A stretch of 12,653 nucleotides of DNA from Desulfobulbaceae bacterium UBA2262 (GTDB taxonomy: Bacteria; Desulfobacterota; Desulfobulbia; Desulfobulbales; Desulfurivibrionaceae): positions 711 to 13,363 of the forward strand of contig DDXK01000141.1 of the NCBI GenBank assembly GCA_002347185.1, read 5' to 3'. The notes under the pieces are model-generated. The model saw nothing but the letters and a program-made list of their open reading frames with translations, searched no databases and was not told where the DNA came from. Each line of letters opens with the position of its first letter. Position 1 is the stretch's first letter. The position numbers were made by a program, and so were the translations under genes. Below, piece by piece: positions 6,804-12,653 of the stretch.

Positions 6804-7463
6804 TTAGCGCACTACCAGGATATCGCCCACGCTCAGGCTCGTATATTTGTCCACGCTGACCGTGGCCACCCCGCCATTGAACTCGATGCCGGTGACCTTG
6901 CCCGTGGTCCGGTAGTCAACATCGATCTCCTGCCCCTGGCTGTCGATGGCGGTTACCCGGTAGCTGTACGTCCCGTCGGCCACCGCCTCGCCCCGGGCGT
7001 TGGTGGCGTCCCATTCCAGGGTATGTGCGCCCGAGGCGGCATAGCCGACATCGACCGTGTCCACCATCCTGCCGGCCGCGTCGTACACCTCGATGACGCA
7101 GGTGTCGGCGGCGTCGTGCAGGGTATACTCGGTGGGGGTTGTCACGCCCTCCACCACGCCCATGCTGTTGCCGAAACCCTGCACCTCCTTGCCGACCAGG
7201 TCAAGCAGCTGCAGGTTGTTTTGGGATTTCTGATAATCGAGCAGCTTCTCCATGTTGTCGCTCATCTTCATGGTCGCTTCCATGTTGGAGAACTGGGCGA
7301 GCTGCGAGGCCATCTCGTAGCTGTCCATGGGCTCCAGGGGATCCTGGTGCTGCATCTGGGTGATGAAGAGGGTCATGAAGTCCTGGCGGTCCAGGGTGGA
7401 CTTGCCAACCGCCTTCGGGATGGAAGCGTCGGTGGCTGTCGTGAGGCTTTCGATGCTGCTCAT
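6804..7463 (-). CDS. flgD: Flagellar hook-capping protein FlgD
   Basis: Scaffold that caps the growing hook and guides FlgE assembly; needed transiently outside the cell. The 219-residue length is normal for the family. The N-terminal part has the FlgD signature LDRQDFMTLFITQMQHQDPL (residues 24-43) followed by EPMDSYEMASQLAQFSNMEA, and residues about 105-185 form the Ig-like FlgD domain with the typical VYDAAGRMVDTV and W-D-A-x-N-x-x-G-E-x-V-A-D-G-T-Y-x-Y-x-V run. A GAGAGGA ribosome-binding site precedes the ATG by about 7 bases. It lies 19 bases after fliK and 42 bases before flgE, so the three genes should be one transcript. Confidence 0.95.
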   Translation of the reverse strand: MSSIESLTTATDASIPKAVGKSTLDRQDFMTLFITQMQHQDPLEPMDSYEMASQLAQFSNMEATMKMSDNMEKLLDYQKSQNNLQLLDLVGKEVQGFGNSMGVVEGVTTPTEYTLHDAADTCVIEVYDAAGRMVDTVDVGYAASGAHTLEWDATNARGEAVADGTYSYRVTAIDSQGQEIDVDYRTTGKVTGIEFNGGVATVSVDKYTSLSVGDILVVR

Positions 7464-7482
7464 GGCTGTTCCTCTCTATTTC

Positions 7483-9285
7483 TTAGGCAAAAAGGTCCAC
7501 GCCCTTCTCGCTCAGGTTTCTGCCGTAACTCCCCTGCGGATAGAGCTCGTCCGCCCCTACCGGGCCTGCCGCGCGCCGGGCCACGCCCTGCTCCCGCCAG
7601 GCGGCCTGAAACTCCCGCCAGGCCTCGCCGCCGTCTTGCTGGTTGCCCACGGAAACCATGCACTCACCAAGGACAAAGCCCTGCTTTTCCATGTTTTGCT
7701 TGAACTGCTCCATATTGCTTTCGAGCACTTCCTTGACCTTGGAGTTTTCCATGGCAAAGGAGACGGCAATCTGCTCGTCGCGCACCATCAGCTCCACCCG
7801 CACCTCGCCCAACTCCTTGGGATAGAGCTTCATGACCAGATGGTGCTCGTTGTTGCGCAGGCCCTGCAGCAGGCCCTGGCTGAGCTGGGCAAAAGTATGC
7901 TGCTGGAGACCTGGCGGCATGTTGGGAACGAAGGTGAAAGGACGGGCGACCTGGCCCGGAGCGAGATGGAGGCCGGCCTCGTTTTTCGCCGTCGTGGCGG
8001 CGCCGGAGGAAAGCAGGCCCTGCCCCTCCTCGCCGAACCCTTCCCCGGTAAAGCCGGCGCCGCTCTGCTGGCCGCCATCCTTCTCTCCTGCCAAGGAGCC
8101 GTTGCCCTGGAGGGCATCCGCCTCGCCCGCTTCCGCTTCATCCAGGCCGGCGAGCAGCTCTTCCCAGGCCTCGCCCTCGGCATCGTCGGCCAGGGCGGAA
8201 ATTTTTTCCTCGCCGAGGCGGGACGTTCCCGGCTGCAGCTTCACCTGGGCAAGATCGACGCTTTCCAGCAGCTTTTCGAAGACCGCGGTAACCGCTTCCT
8301 GCACGGCGGGGCTCCAGCCCAGATCCCTGGCCGCGAAGCCGGCCTCGCTCAAGACCGTCTGCAGGTCGGCGAGGAAGGAGGGCAGATCGGCCTGCAGCCG
8401 GTTGGCCTTCACATCGGCAACCGCCTGCTCGAGGAGATTTTTCAAGCGCTCCATGCCGAGATGCACCGGCGGCGCTTCCACTTCGGGATCAAGCAGGGAG
8501 GCGGTCAGCTCAGGAAGCAGCGAACGCTGCATGGTCTCGGAAACACCGGCGCTGGCCAGCAGCCCCTGCAATTGCTCGCTTTCCACCTGGGTCAGGACGG
8601 TGGGGTTTTCCCCCTGCAACTGCAACTCCTGGAGACCGGCCAGGAACTTCTCAAGATCCAGGGTGTTGTCGCCCCGGACCGCGGCCTCGGAAATCCTTGC
8701 CACCTCCGGCGCTCCAGCGCCGAGGCGCTCAAGGATCAGCTGCAGCAGGGGAAGATCGGTTTCCGGCACTGCCACCGGCGTCTGTTCGGAAAGGGCTTCG
8801 AAATGGCGGGCAAAGGTGTCGAGGAACTCGACCAGGGAGAACTGCCCACCCTGCTCCTCCATCTGCTGCATGAGCAGCCCCAGTTCCGTCTCGCCCATGC
8901 CGGCGTCCACCGCCATCTTTTCAAGCAGGGCGGCATCGGGGAGGGTGAAGGTCCATTCGCCGGGGCCGGAATCGGCATTGGCGGCGGCCGCCTGCTGGAG
9001 CTCGGCGACAAACTGGGCCAGCAGCGCGGCAATGCCCGCCGCCCTGTCCTCGCCCTCCGGCTCGGCCTGCTCGCGCCCGCGCCCGCTCTCTTCGGAGAAA
9101 GCGGCCTTGCGGGGACTCCCCTGCTGGGCGCCGAAAACATTGCCCTTCTCCTGGCGCTCGTTGGCCAGCTTCTTTTCCATGTAGCTTGAGAATTTGGACA
9201 CGGACTCGGATCTGCCCCGGCCCTCTACCGCGAGGGGGGTCAGCTTCTGTTGAGCCGGGATGACGGGGAGCATCAAGGCATCCAC
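7483..9285 (-). CDS. fliK: Flagellar hook-length control protein FliK
   Basis: Molecular ruler that measures hook length and switches export specificity from hook to filament subunits through FlhB. About 600 residues. The long N-terminal and middle part is rich in Glu, Ala, Leu and Gln and poorly conserved, as in most FliK proteins. The C-terminal switch domain (about residues 470-550) carries the family hallmark LVMKLYPKELGEVRVELMVR followed by IAVSFAMENSKVKEVLESNM. I chose the GTG at 9285 because GAGAGGA (9292-9298) is a well-placed ribosome-binding site for it, while the in-frame ATG at 9300, five codons upstream, has none; the ATG would give 605 residues. First gene of the sigma-54 operon fliK-flgD-flgE. 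Confidence 0.9.
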   Translation of the reverse strand: MDALMLPVIPAQQKLTPLAVEGRGRSESVSKFSSYMEKKLANERQEKGNVFGAQQGSPRKAAFSEESGRGREQAEPEGEDRAAGIAALLAQFVAELQQAAAANADSGPGEWTFTLPDAALLEKMAVDAGMGETELGLLMQQMEEQGGQFSLVEFLDTFARHFEALSEQTPVAVPETDLPLLQLILERLGAGAPEVARISEAAVRGDNTLDLEKFLAGLQELQLQGENPTVLTQVESEQLQGLLASAGVSETMQRSLLPELTASLLDPEVEAPPVHLGMERLKNLLEQAVADVKANRLQADLPSFLADLQTVLSEAGFAARDLGWSPAVQEAVTAVFEKLLESVDLAQVKLQPGTSRLGEEKISALADDAEGEAWEELLAGLDEAEAGEADALQGNGSLAGEKDGGQQSGAGFTGEGFGEEGQGLLSSGAATTAKNEAGLHLAPGQVARPFTFVPNMPPGLQQHTFAQLSQGLLQGLRNNEHHLVMKLYPKELGEVRVELMVRDEQIAVSFAMENSKVKEVLESNMEQFKQNMEKQGFVLGECMVSVGNQQDGGEAWREFQAAWREQGVARRAAGPVGADELYPQGSYGRNLSEKGVDLFA

Positions 9286-9291
9286 TGGAAA

Positions 9292-9298
9292 TCCTCTC
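9292..9298 (-). promoter_or_regulatory. Ribosome-binding site that favours a GTG start for fliK
   Basis: GAGAGGA on the minus strand ends six to seven bases before the in-frame GTG at 9285. It overlaps the only upstream ATG (9298-9300), which itself has CCAACCCCAG in front and no purine-rich site. The spacing therefore points to GTG as the real start. Confidence 0.6.
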
Positions 9299-9357
9299 AT
9301 CTGGGGTTGGTCTTGCCGTGCTCCCTTCGGAAGGAAGCGCGCTTGCCAAAGAGCATT

Positions 9358-9373
9358 AGCAAGAGGCGTGCCA
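9358..9373 (-). promoter_or_regulatory. Sigma-54 promoter of fliK-flgD-flgE
   Basis: On the minus strand TGGCAC (9373-9368), five bases, then TTGCT (9362-9358) matches the sigma-54 consensus exactly. The 16-base element differs from the one before the plus-strand flgE at only two spacer positions. Predicted transcription start is near 9347, giving a leader of about 60 bases before the fliK GTG. Confidence 0.92.
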
Positions 9374-9657
9374 GACGATGGACCCGCAAAGACAAGCGTG
9401 AAAATTATTACACAAAAACAACATGTTGCATAAAAAGCAGAAAGAGGAGAGGAGGCCAGAGGGGAAGGTGTTGCAGGCAGGGGCGGGAAAAGAATTCCCC
9501 TGGGAAAAAGCGCGGCAGGCGCCGGGGAAAGGCCGGAAGGGAAAGAATTGCCGTGAAGCGTTTTTGCCGCAGGAATACGTCGGAAAAGAGGGCTGGCCGA
9601 AGCGTCTTTGGCCGGCCAATGGTTGCGAAAGCCAGGGATGATTGCCGCGACGGCGGG
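9374..9657. other. Upstream regulatory region of fliK and 3' end of the regulator gene
   Basis: No convincing gene. From right to left on the minus strand it holds a hairpin (9591-9617) just after the regulator gene, two direct TTGCCG copies 16 bases apart (9548-9553, 9564-9569), a purine-rich stretch on the plus strand (about 9434-9470), and an AT-rich stretch at 9400-9436 containing the palindrome CAACATGTTG (9419-9428), about 50 bases upstream of the sigma-54 promoter. That position would suit IHF or an enhancer-binding activator; CAA-N4-TTG is only a partial IHF match. Confidence 0.4.
9591..9617 (-). terminator. Hairpin after the regulator gene (weak terminator candidate)
   Basis: Arms GGCTGGCCGAAG (9591-9602) and CTTTGGCCGGCC (9606-9617) with a 3-base loop, 40 bases beyond the stop codon of the receiver-PAS gene. 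On the minus strand the stem has two mismatches and is followed by CCTCTTTTCC, a modest T-rich tail. On the plus strand the two mismatches become G-U pairs. It contains the 12-base palindrome TTGGCCGGCCAA (9608-9619). Confidence 0.4.
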
Positions 9658-10728
9658 TCAGAAGAGCTCGGGATAGAGCTTTTTCGCGCAGTCCGGGCAA
9701 ATGCCGTGGCTGAATTCGGCGTCGGAGTGGTCCCTGATATAGACCTCGATCTGGTTCCAGTATCCCTTGTCGTCCCGGATCTTCTTGCAGGAGGCGCAGA
9801 TGGGCAGCAGGCCGCTTAAGGTTTTCACCTTGGCAAGCACCTCCTCCAGCTCGACATTCTTTTCCTCCAGGGCGGCGGTGCGCTCGGCCACCATCTCCTC
9901 GAGCCGCTCCTTGTGCTGGCGCAGCTCCTGCTCCGCCTGCTTCAGCCTGGAGATATCCTGGACCAGGACGATGATGAAACGCTGCCCCTGATCGACAAAG
10001 GGGACCAGCTTCATGAAAAGCTGCCGCCCGCCCAGAACGAGGGGCACCTCCACCCCCAACTCCCTGGGGCGCTCCTGAAGTCCTTCGAGCTGGGCGCTGA
10101 TCGCGGCGGCGCACTCTTCGGGAAAGAGGCTGGGGAAATGCTGGGAGAGAAGCTGCTCTACCCGCAGGCCGAAAAGCCTCGCGGCGGAGGCATTGGCAAA
10201 GATGACGCTGCCCCCGGCGGCAAGCTCGAAAAAGCCGTCGGTCATGTTGCCGAGGGTCACCTCGAAATGCTTCTTGGCGGCGAGAAGCTCCTTGATCACC
10301 TGGCGTTCGAAAATCTTTTCGGTGCCGAAGATCCTCCGGGGCAGGGGCCGGGGGTGCTCCTGCTCGAAGTGATCGAGGATCACGGAAAAATGTTCGGCCA
10401 TCTCCCTGAACGGCCCCTTGGCCACGCAGGCGTTGGCGCCCAGGGCAAAGAAGTCGAGCTTTTCCTCGGCAACGACGCCGGAAACGATGACGAGAAAAAT
10501 ATCGGCCAGGGCGGGGGAGTCACGGATGATCCGGCAGAGCTGTTCACCGTTGATCTTCGGCATGACCAGATCGGTGAAGATGATCCCGGGCCGGGCGGAA
10601 TCGAGGATATTGAGGGCGGAAAGCCCGTCCTCGGCCAGAAAGACCTCATAGCCGCGCTCCTCCAGGAAGCGGCCCATGAGCCGGAGGAGAACCTTGTTGT
10701 TGTCGACCACCAGCGCCGTTTTCTTCAT
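9658..10728 (-). CDS. Receiver-PAS-coiled coil protein with C-terminal four-cysteine tail
   Basis: A 356-residue cytoplasmic signalling protein of unknown output. Domains: response-regulator receiver (residues 1-120) with phospho-acceptor Asp53 in IIFTDLVMPK, Ser83 and Lys104 in place, but D9-N10 where most receivers have two acids; PAS domain (about 154-260, FEVTLGNMTDGFFEL to VLVQDIS); coiled coil (261-303); then a compact tail LSGLLPICASCKKI...SHGICPDCAKKLYPE with Cys311, Cys314, Cys344 and Cys347, likely a metal-binding knuckle. There is no histidine-kinase, GGDEF, EAL or DNA-binding domain. The ATG at 10728 is chosen because it opens the receiver fold (MKKTALVVDNN) and follows a G-rich site. 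Upstream in-frame codons lie in the riboswitch leader and are not coding. Expression is predicted to be controlled by cyclic-di-GMP through the leader at 10775-10914. It lies between motE and fliK. Confidence 0.88.
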   Translation of the reverse strand: MKKTALVVDNNKVLLRLMGRFLEERGYEVFLAEDGLSALNILDSARPGIIFTDLVMPKINGEQLCRIIRDSPALADIFLVIVSGVVAEEKLDFFALGANACVAKGPFREMAEHFSVILDHFEQEHPRPLPRRIFGTEKIFERQVIKELLAAKKHFEVTLGNMTDGFFELAAGGSVIFANASAARLFGLRVEQLLSQHFPSLFPEECAAAISAQLEGLQERPRELGVEVPLVLGGRQLFMKLVPFVDQGQRFIIVLVQDISRLKQAEQELRQHKERLEEMVAERTAALEEKNVELEEVLAKVKTLSGLLPICASCKKIRDDKGYWNQIEVYIRDHSDAEFSHGICPDCAKKLYPELF

Positions 10729-10774
10729 CGCCCCGCCCCCCCTCGCCAGCCTGTCCGTAACGACAAGGCAAACG

Positions 10775-10806
10775 AAAAAAGCCCACCTTCCTGCCGGAGA
10801 CGGGCT
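10775..10806 (-). terminator. Intrinsic terminator in the riboswitch leader (expression platform)
   Basis: On the minus strand AGCCCGTCTCC (10806-10796) pairs with GGAAGGTGGGCT (10791-10780) across a GGCA loop, with two G-U wobbles and one bulge, and is followed by a T-run (10780-10775). It starts 20 bases downstream of the aptamer and ends 46 bases before the start codon of the regulator gene, the usual place for a transcription-terminating riboswitch platform. Confidence 0.8.
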
Positions 10807-10826
10807 GCAGACCAAAGACAAGCGCC

Positions 10827-10914
10827 CTTCCCTTCGGTAACCCGGCTGCCAGCTCGCTGCTGGCCCGTGGCTTTGCGTCCCCAGGTCGCCCTGGGTTTGC
10901 CGTTTCGGAAGAAG
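10827..10914 (-). ncRNA. Class I cyclic-di-GMP riboswitch (GEMM-I aptamer)
   Basis: On the minus strand the conserved GEMM-I blocks occur in order: GGCAAACC (10901-10894), GGGACGCAAAGCC and then AGCCGGGTTACCG. Between the first two blocks is a CCAGG-GCGA-CCTGG hairpin with a GNRA tetraloop. Between the second and third is a hairpin CCAGC-AGCGA-GCTGG, standing for the receptor arm. Outer strands CTTCTT (10914-10909) and GGGAAG (10832-10827) can close P1 with two G-U pairs. An intrinsic terminator follows. The class binds the second messenger cyclic-di-GMP; the base aligned with the ligand-contacting G20 of the Vibrio cholerae Vc2 aptamer is G (complement of 10901). It is in the leader of the receiver-PAS gene. 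Whether ligand turns expression on or off cannot be read from sequence. Confidence 0.93.
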
Positions 10915-11006
10915 TAACAAAAATTTACATCCTTAACTACATTGGCGGCAGCGGGGGGAAAAGTCAATACTTGAAAAATACTGGCCTGACAATTTTGTTA
11001 ATCCGC

Positions 11007-11022
11007 AGCAAAGAGCAGGCCG
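11007..11022 (-). promoter_or_regulatory. Candidate sigma-54 promoter for the riboswitch-regulator transcript
   Basis: On the minus strand CGGCCT (11022-11017), five bases, then TTGCT (11011-11007) keeps the invariant GG and GC at the correct ten-base spacing and matches the -12 half fully, but only GGC of the -24 half. It lies about 90 bases upstream of the riboswitch, in the 136-base gap after motE. No good sigma-70 promoter is visible here; the best is TTGTCA and TATTGA, 17 bases apart, with a poor -10. Confidence 0.35.
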
Positions 11023-11050
11023 CGGGCAATGGCCGACGCCGCCTCCCCGC

Positions 11051-11542
11051 TCAGAGCATGCCCAGGCTCCGGCTGACCCGCACCGCCTTCTCGGGCTCGA
11101 GCTTGGGGATGATCTTGGCAACCTCCTCGGCCTTCATGGCCTTGAGGATCTCCACCGCCTCCCCGTCCTCCATCTTGTCAAGCAAGGGCGCCACCTTGGA
11201 GGCGCTCATGCTGCTGTAGATCTTGATCAGATTTCTGAACCGCTCGTCCTGAACCTTTTTCAGCTCGGCAAGCTGCGCCTTGACCTCCTCCTGCAGGGCG
11301 ATGAGCTTTGCGTATTTCTCGTCCACCTCCTGAGAAAGGGCGGCCAGGTTGCCCTCCCTGGCGGCAAGCTCCTTCTCCTTGGCGGCCACCGCCTCCTCCC
11401 GCTCCCTGAGGGTGGCGGTCAGGGCTATTTCCTGCCCGGTCACCTCCACGGGCTTTTTCTCGGTGGCCGCCGGCAGGGCGGTCGCCAGCACGGCCATGAC
11501 AATGACCGCCTGGAGGCAGATTTTCCCTTGAAGTTTCCTCAT
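11051..11542 (-). CDS. motE: MotE-like flagellar motor protein (periplasmic, MgtE_N-like C-terminus)
   Basis: Belongs to the MotE family, found beside fliJ in many flagellar clusters; the characterised member is a periplasmic chaperone for the motor protein MotC. 163 residues: a signal-like N-terminus with MRKLQGK followed by a hydrophobic stretch ending LATALPAA (1-25), a charged coiled coil (about 37-100), and a C-terminal MgtE intracellular-N-like segment (about 105-160: IYSSMSASKVAPLLDKMEDG, then AVEILKAMKAEEVAKIIPKL). I chose the ATG at 11542 because it places the basic residues right before the hydrophobic segment. An in-frame ATG at 11596 overlaps the end of fliJ by 17 bases and would add 18 residues that spoil the signal. 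It follows fliJ closely, so it is likely cotranscribed with it. No clear terminator follows. Confidence 0.82.
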   Translation of the reverse strand: MRKLQGKICLQAVIVMAVLATALPAATEKKPVEVTGQEIALTATLREREEAVAAKEKELAAREGNLAALSQEVDEKYAKLIALQEEVKAQLAELKKVQDERFRNLIKIYSSMSASKVAPLLDKMEDGEAVEILKAMKAEEVAKIIPKLEPEKAVRVSRSLGML

Positions 11543-11579
11543 GATGTCCCGTCCGCTTGCAGGCCCGTGCCGGCCTGGC

Positions 11580-12029
11580 TCAATGCTGGTTGCCATGACG
11601 GCCGAAACGCAGCACCATCTGCTCGTCGGCCTCGTCCTGTTCCTTTTTTATCCCGGCCTGGACAAATTTCTGAAAATCGCGCTCCCTGGCCTTTTCCATC
11701 ACCTTGCGCTCCTTGACCCTGCCGGCCAGAGCCTCGCGCGCCTTGAGCACCGCCTGCTGCTGGCCGGCAAGAAGCTGGGCCGCGCCTTCGATCTCCAGCT
11801 CCTGCCGAGCAAGGGTCTCCATATAAAAGACGAACAGAGGCGCGGGCATGGTACTCTTTTTCTTCTCCTCGAATTCGGCAATGGTGGCCTCGCGTTGCGC
11901 CCGCAGCTCGTCATGCCGCCGGGTGTGGGCCTCGAGCAGGGTCAACTCCCGGGCCAGCTGCTGCTGGGCAAGCTCCTCGAGGTTGCGCCGCAGGGCAAGA
12001 ACCGTTTCCAGCTTGAAATGATAGGCCAT
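11580..12029 (-). CDS. fliJ: Flagellar export protein FliJ
   Basis: Small coiled-coil stalk of the flagellar export ATPase, sitting in the FliI ring and helping escort export chaperones at the cytoplasmic base. 149 residues, normal for the family. The start MAYHFKLETVLALRRNLEEL matches the FliJ N-terminal pattern F-x-L-x-x-[VL]-L-x-x-R. The remainder is an almost continuous charged helix with KKKST near residue 56-60 and many Glu, Gln, Arg and Lys. A strong GGAGGTGA ribosome-binding site lies just before the ATG, 12 bases beyond the fliI stop codon. Sequence conservation is low in this family, so the call leans on the N-terminal pattern, length, helix content and position after fliI. Confidence 0.9.
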   Translation of the reverse strand: MAYHFKLETVLALRRNLEELAQQQLARELTLLEAHTRRHDELRAQREATIAEFEEKKKSTMPAPLFVFYMETLARQELEIEGAAQLLAGQQQAVLKAREALAGRVKERKVMEKARERDFQKFVQAGIKKEQDEADEQMVLRFGRHGNQH

Positions 12030-12041
12030 GCCTCACCTCCC

Positions 12042-12653
12042 TCAGCGGGCCTTCGCCTTGGGGGCTTTCTCTTCCGCGGCGAAAATCGCCTCCAGCTGCG
12101 CGGCGCTCTCCGCAAAGGAAACCTTTTCGTCCACGGGCTGCCTGAGATAGCCGGTGAGGCGATCGATCATGCCGATGGCGTTGTCGATCTTCGGGTTGCT
12201 GCCACGGGCGTAGGCGCCGATATTGATGAGATCCTCGGAGCGGCGATAGGTGGCCATGACCTCAAGAAACCTGTGGGCGGCCCGGACCTGATCTTTGGGA
12301 ACGACATCGGTCATGCAGCGGCTGACGCTGCCCATGACCTCGATGGCGGGATAATGGCCCTGGCTGGCGAGATCACGGCTCAGGATGATGTGGCCGTCCA
12401 CGATGGAGCGCACCGCATCGGCAATGGGCTCGTTCATGTCGTCGCCCTCGACCAGGACGGTGTAGATGCCGGTGATGCTGCCCTTGCCCTGGCAGGTTCC
12501 CGCCCGTTCCAGCAGCTTGGGCAACTGGCCGAAGACGGAAGGAGTGTAGCCGCGGGAGGTGGGCGGCTCGCCGATGGCAAGCCCGACCTCCCGGCTGGAC
12601 ATGGCGAAACGGGTAACGGAGTCCATCATCAGGATGACATCCCGCCCCTTGTC
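12042..12653 (-). CDS. fliI: Flagellum-specific export ATPase FliI, C-terminal part (partial at window edge)
   Basis: Hexameric ATPase that energises unfolding and delivery of flagellar export substrates at the cytoplasmic face. The last 203 codons are present and the N-terminal half with the Walker A motif is outside the window. Visible signatures: the Walker B strand VILMMDSVTRFAMSSREVGL, then AIGEPPTSRGYTPSVFGQLP, which is diagnostic for FliI and type III export ATPases; GSITGIYTVLVEGDDMNEPI; and HIILSRDLASQGHYPAIEVM, including the conserved arginine of the inter-subunit active site. The C-terminal KAPKAKAR tail is basic. It is followed 12 bases later by fliJ. A virulence-type SctN homologue is excluded by the flagellar context. 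Confidence 0.96.
   Translation of the reverse strand, partial: DKGRDVILMMDSVTRFAMSSREVGLAIGEPPTSRGYTPSVFGQLPKLLERAGTCQGKGSITGIYTVLVEGDDMNEPIADAVRSIVDGHIILSRDLASQGHYPAIEVMGSVSRCMTDVVPKDQVRAAHRFLEVMATYRRSEDLINIGAYARGSNPKIDNAIGMIDRLTGYLRQPVDEKVSFAESAAQLEAIFAAEEKAPKAKAR

Noticed and set aside
7327..9189. Long plus-strand open frames antisense to fliK
   Set aside because: Two overlapping frames are open over the same stretch, as expected from GC-rich codon bias. Neither has a recognisable domain, while the minus strand encodes a clear FliK C-terminal domain.
9423..9641. Possible small basic protein (72 codons, plus strand) between fliK and the regulator
   Set aside because: No ribosome-binding site or family resemblance. 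The stretch includes the palindrome and hairpin regions and lies over the upstream control region of fliK.
10729..10920. N-terminal extension of the receiver-PAS protein by 64 codons
   Set aside because: The extension would run through the terminator and the cyclic-di-GMP aptamer. The receiver fold begins exactly at the ATG at 10728.

Overview
The window looks like a chromosomal piece of a motile, GC-rich Gram-negative bacterium, most likely a member of the Desulfobacterota (former Deltaproteobacteria). Reasons: flagellar genes driven by sigma-54 promoters, very large FlgE hook proteins, the order fliI-fliJ-motE-fliK-flgD-flgE, a CooC-type nickel ATPase, and a signalling protein ending in the CASCKKIRDDKGYW-type four-cysteine tail that I know mainly from such genomes. 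The family or genus cannot be fixed from this sequence.

Layout. (1) 1-299, minus: N-terminal end of ileS (isoleucyl-tRNA synthetase), cut by the window edge. (2) 602-1360, plus: cooC-like nickel-insertion ATPase behind a near-consensus sigma-70 promoter (472-500). (3) 1592-3478, plus: a first, stand-alone flgE paralogue with its own perfect sigma-54 promoter (1525-1540) and a terminator (3484-3524). (4) 3531-4270: a satellite of four tandem units of 180-182 bp, each carrying two hairpins, filling the space between two convergent terminators. (5) 9373 down to 4273, minus: an operon fliK-flgD-flgE (second, 805-residue hook protein) with a perfect sigma-54 promoter (9358-9373) and a strong terminator (4273-4311). 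(6) 9658-10914, minus: a receiver-PAS-coiled coil-Cys4 regulator gene preceded by a class I cyclic-di-GMP (GEMM-I) riboswitch and an intrinsic terminator in its leader. (7) 11051-12653, minus: motE, fliJ and the C-terminal part of fliI, cut by the window edge.

How it fits together. The minus-strand genes belong to one flagellar cluster: export ATPase and its partner (FliI, FliJ), a motor-associated chaperone (MotE), then hook-length control, hook cap and hook (FliK, FlgD, FlgE). The riboswitch-controlled regulator sits inside this cluster, between motE and fliK. Because cyclic-di-GMP is the main signal of the swim/settle decision, a cyclic-di-GMP sensing leader in the middle of a flagellar cluster is the most interesting feature of the window. 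Two hook paralogues share a module of about 105-130 residues, once in the plus-strand copy and twice in the minus-strand copy, pointing to module duplication in the hook's outer domains.

I found no tRNA, rRNA, CRISPR array, insertion sequence or prophage gene.
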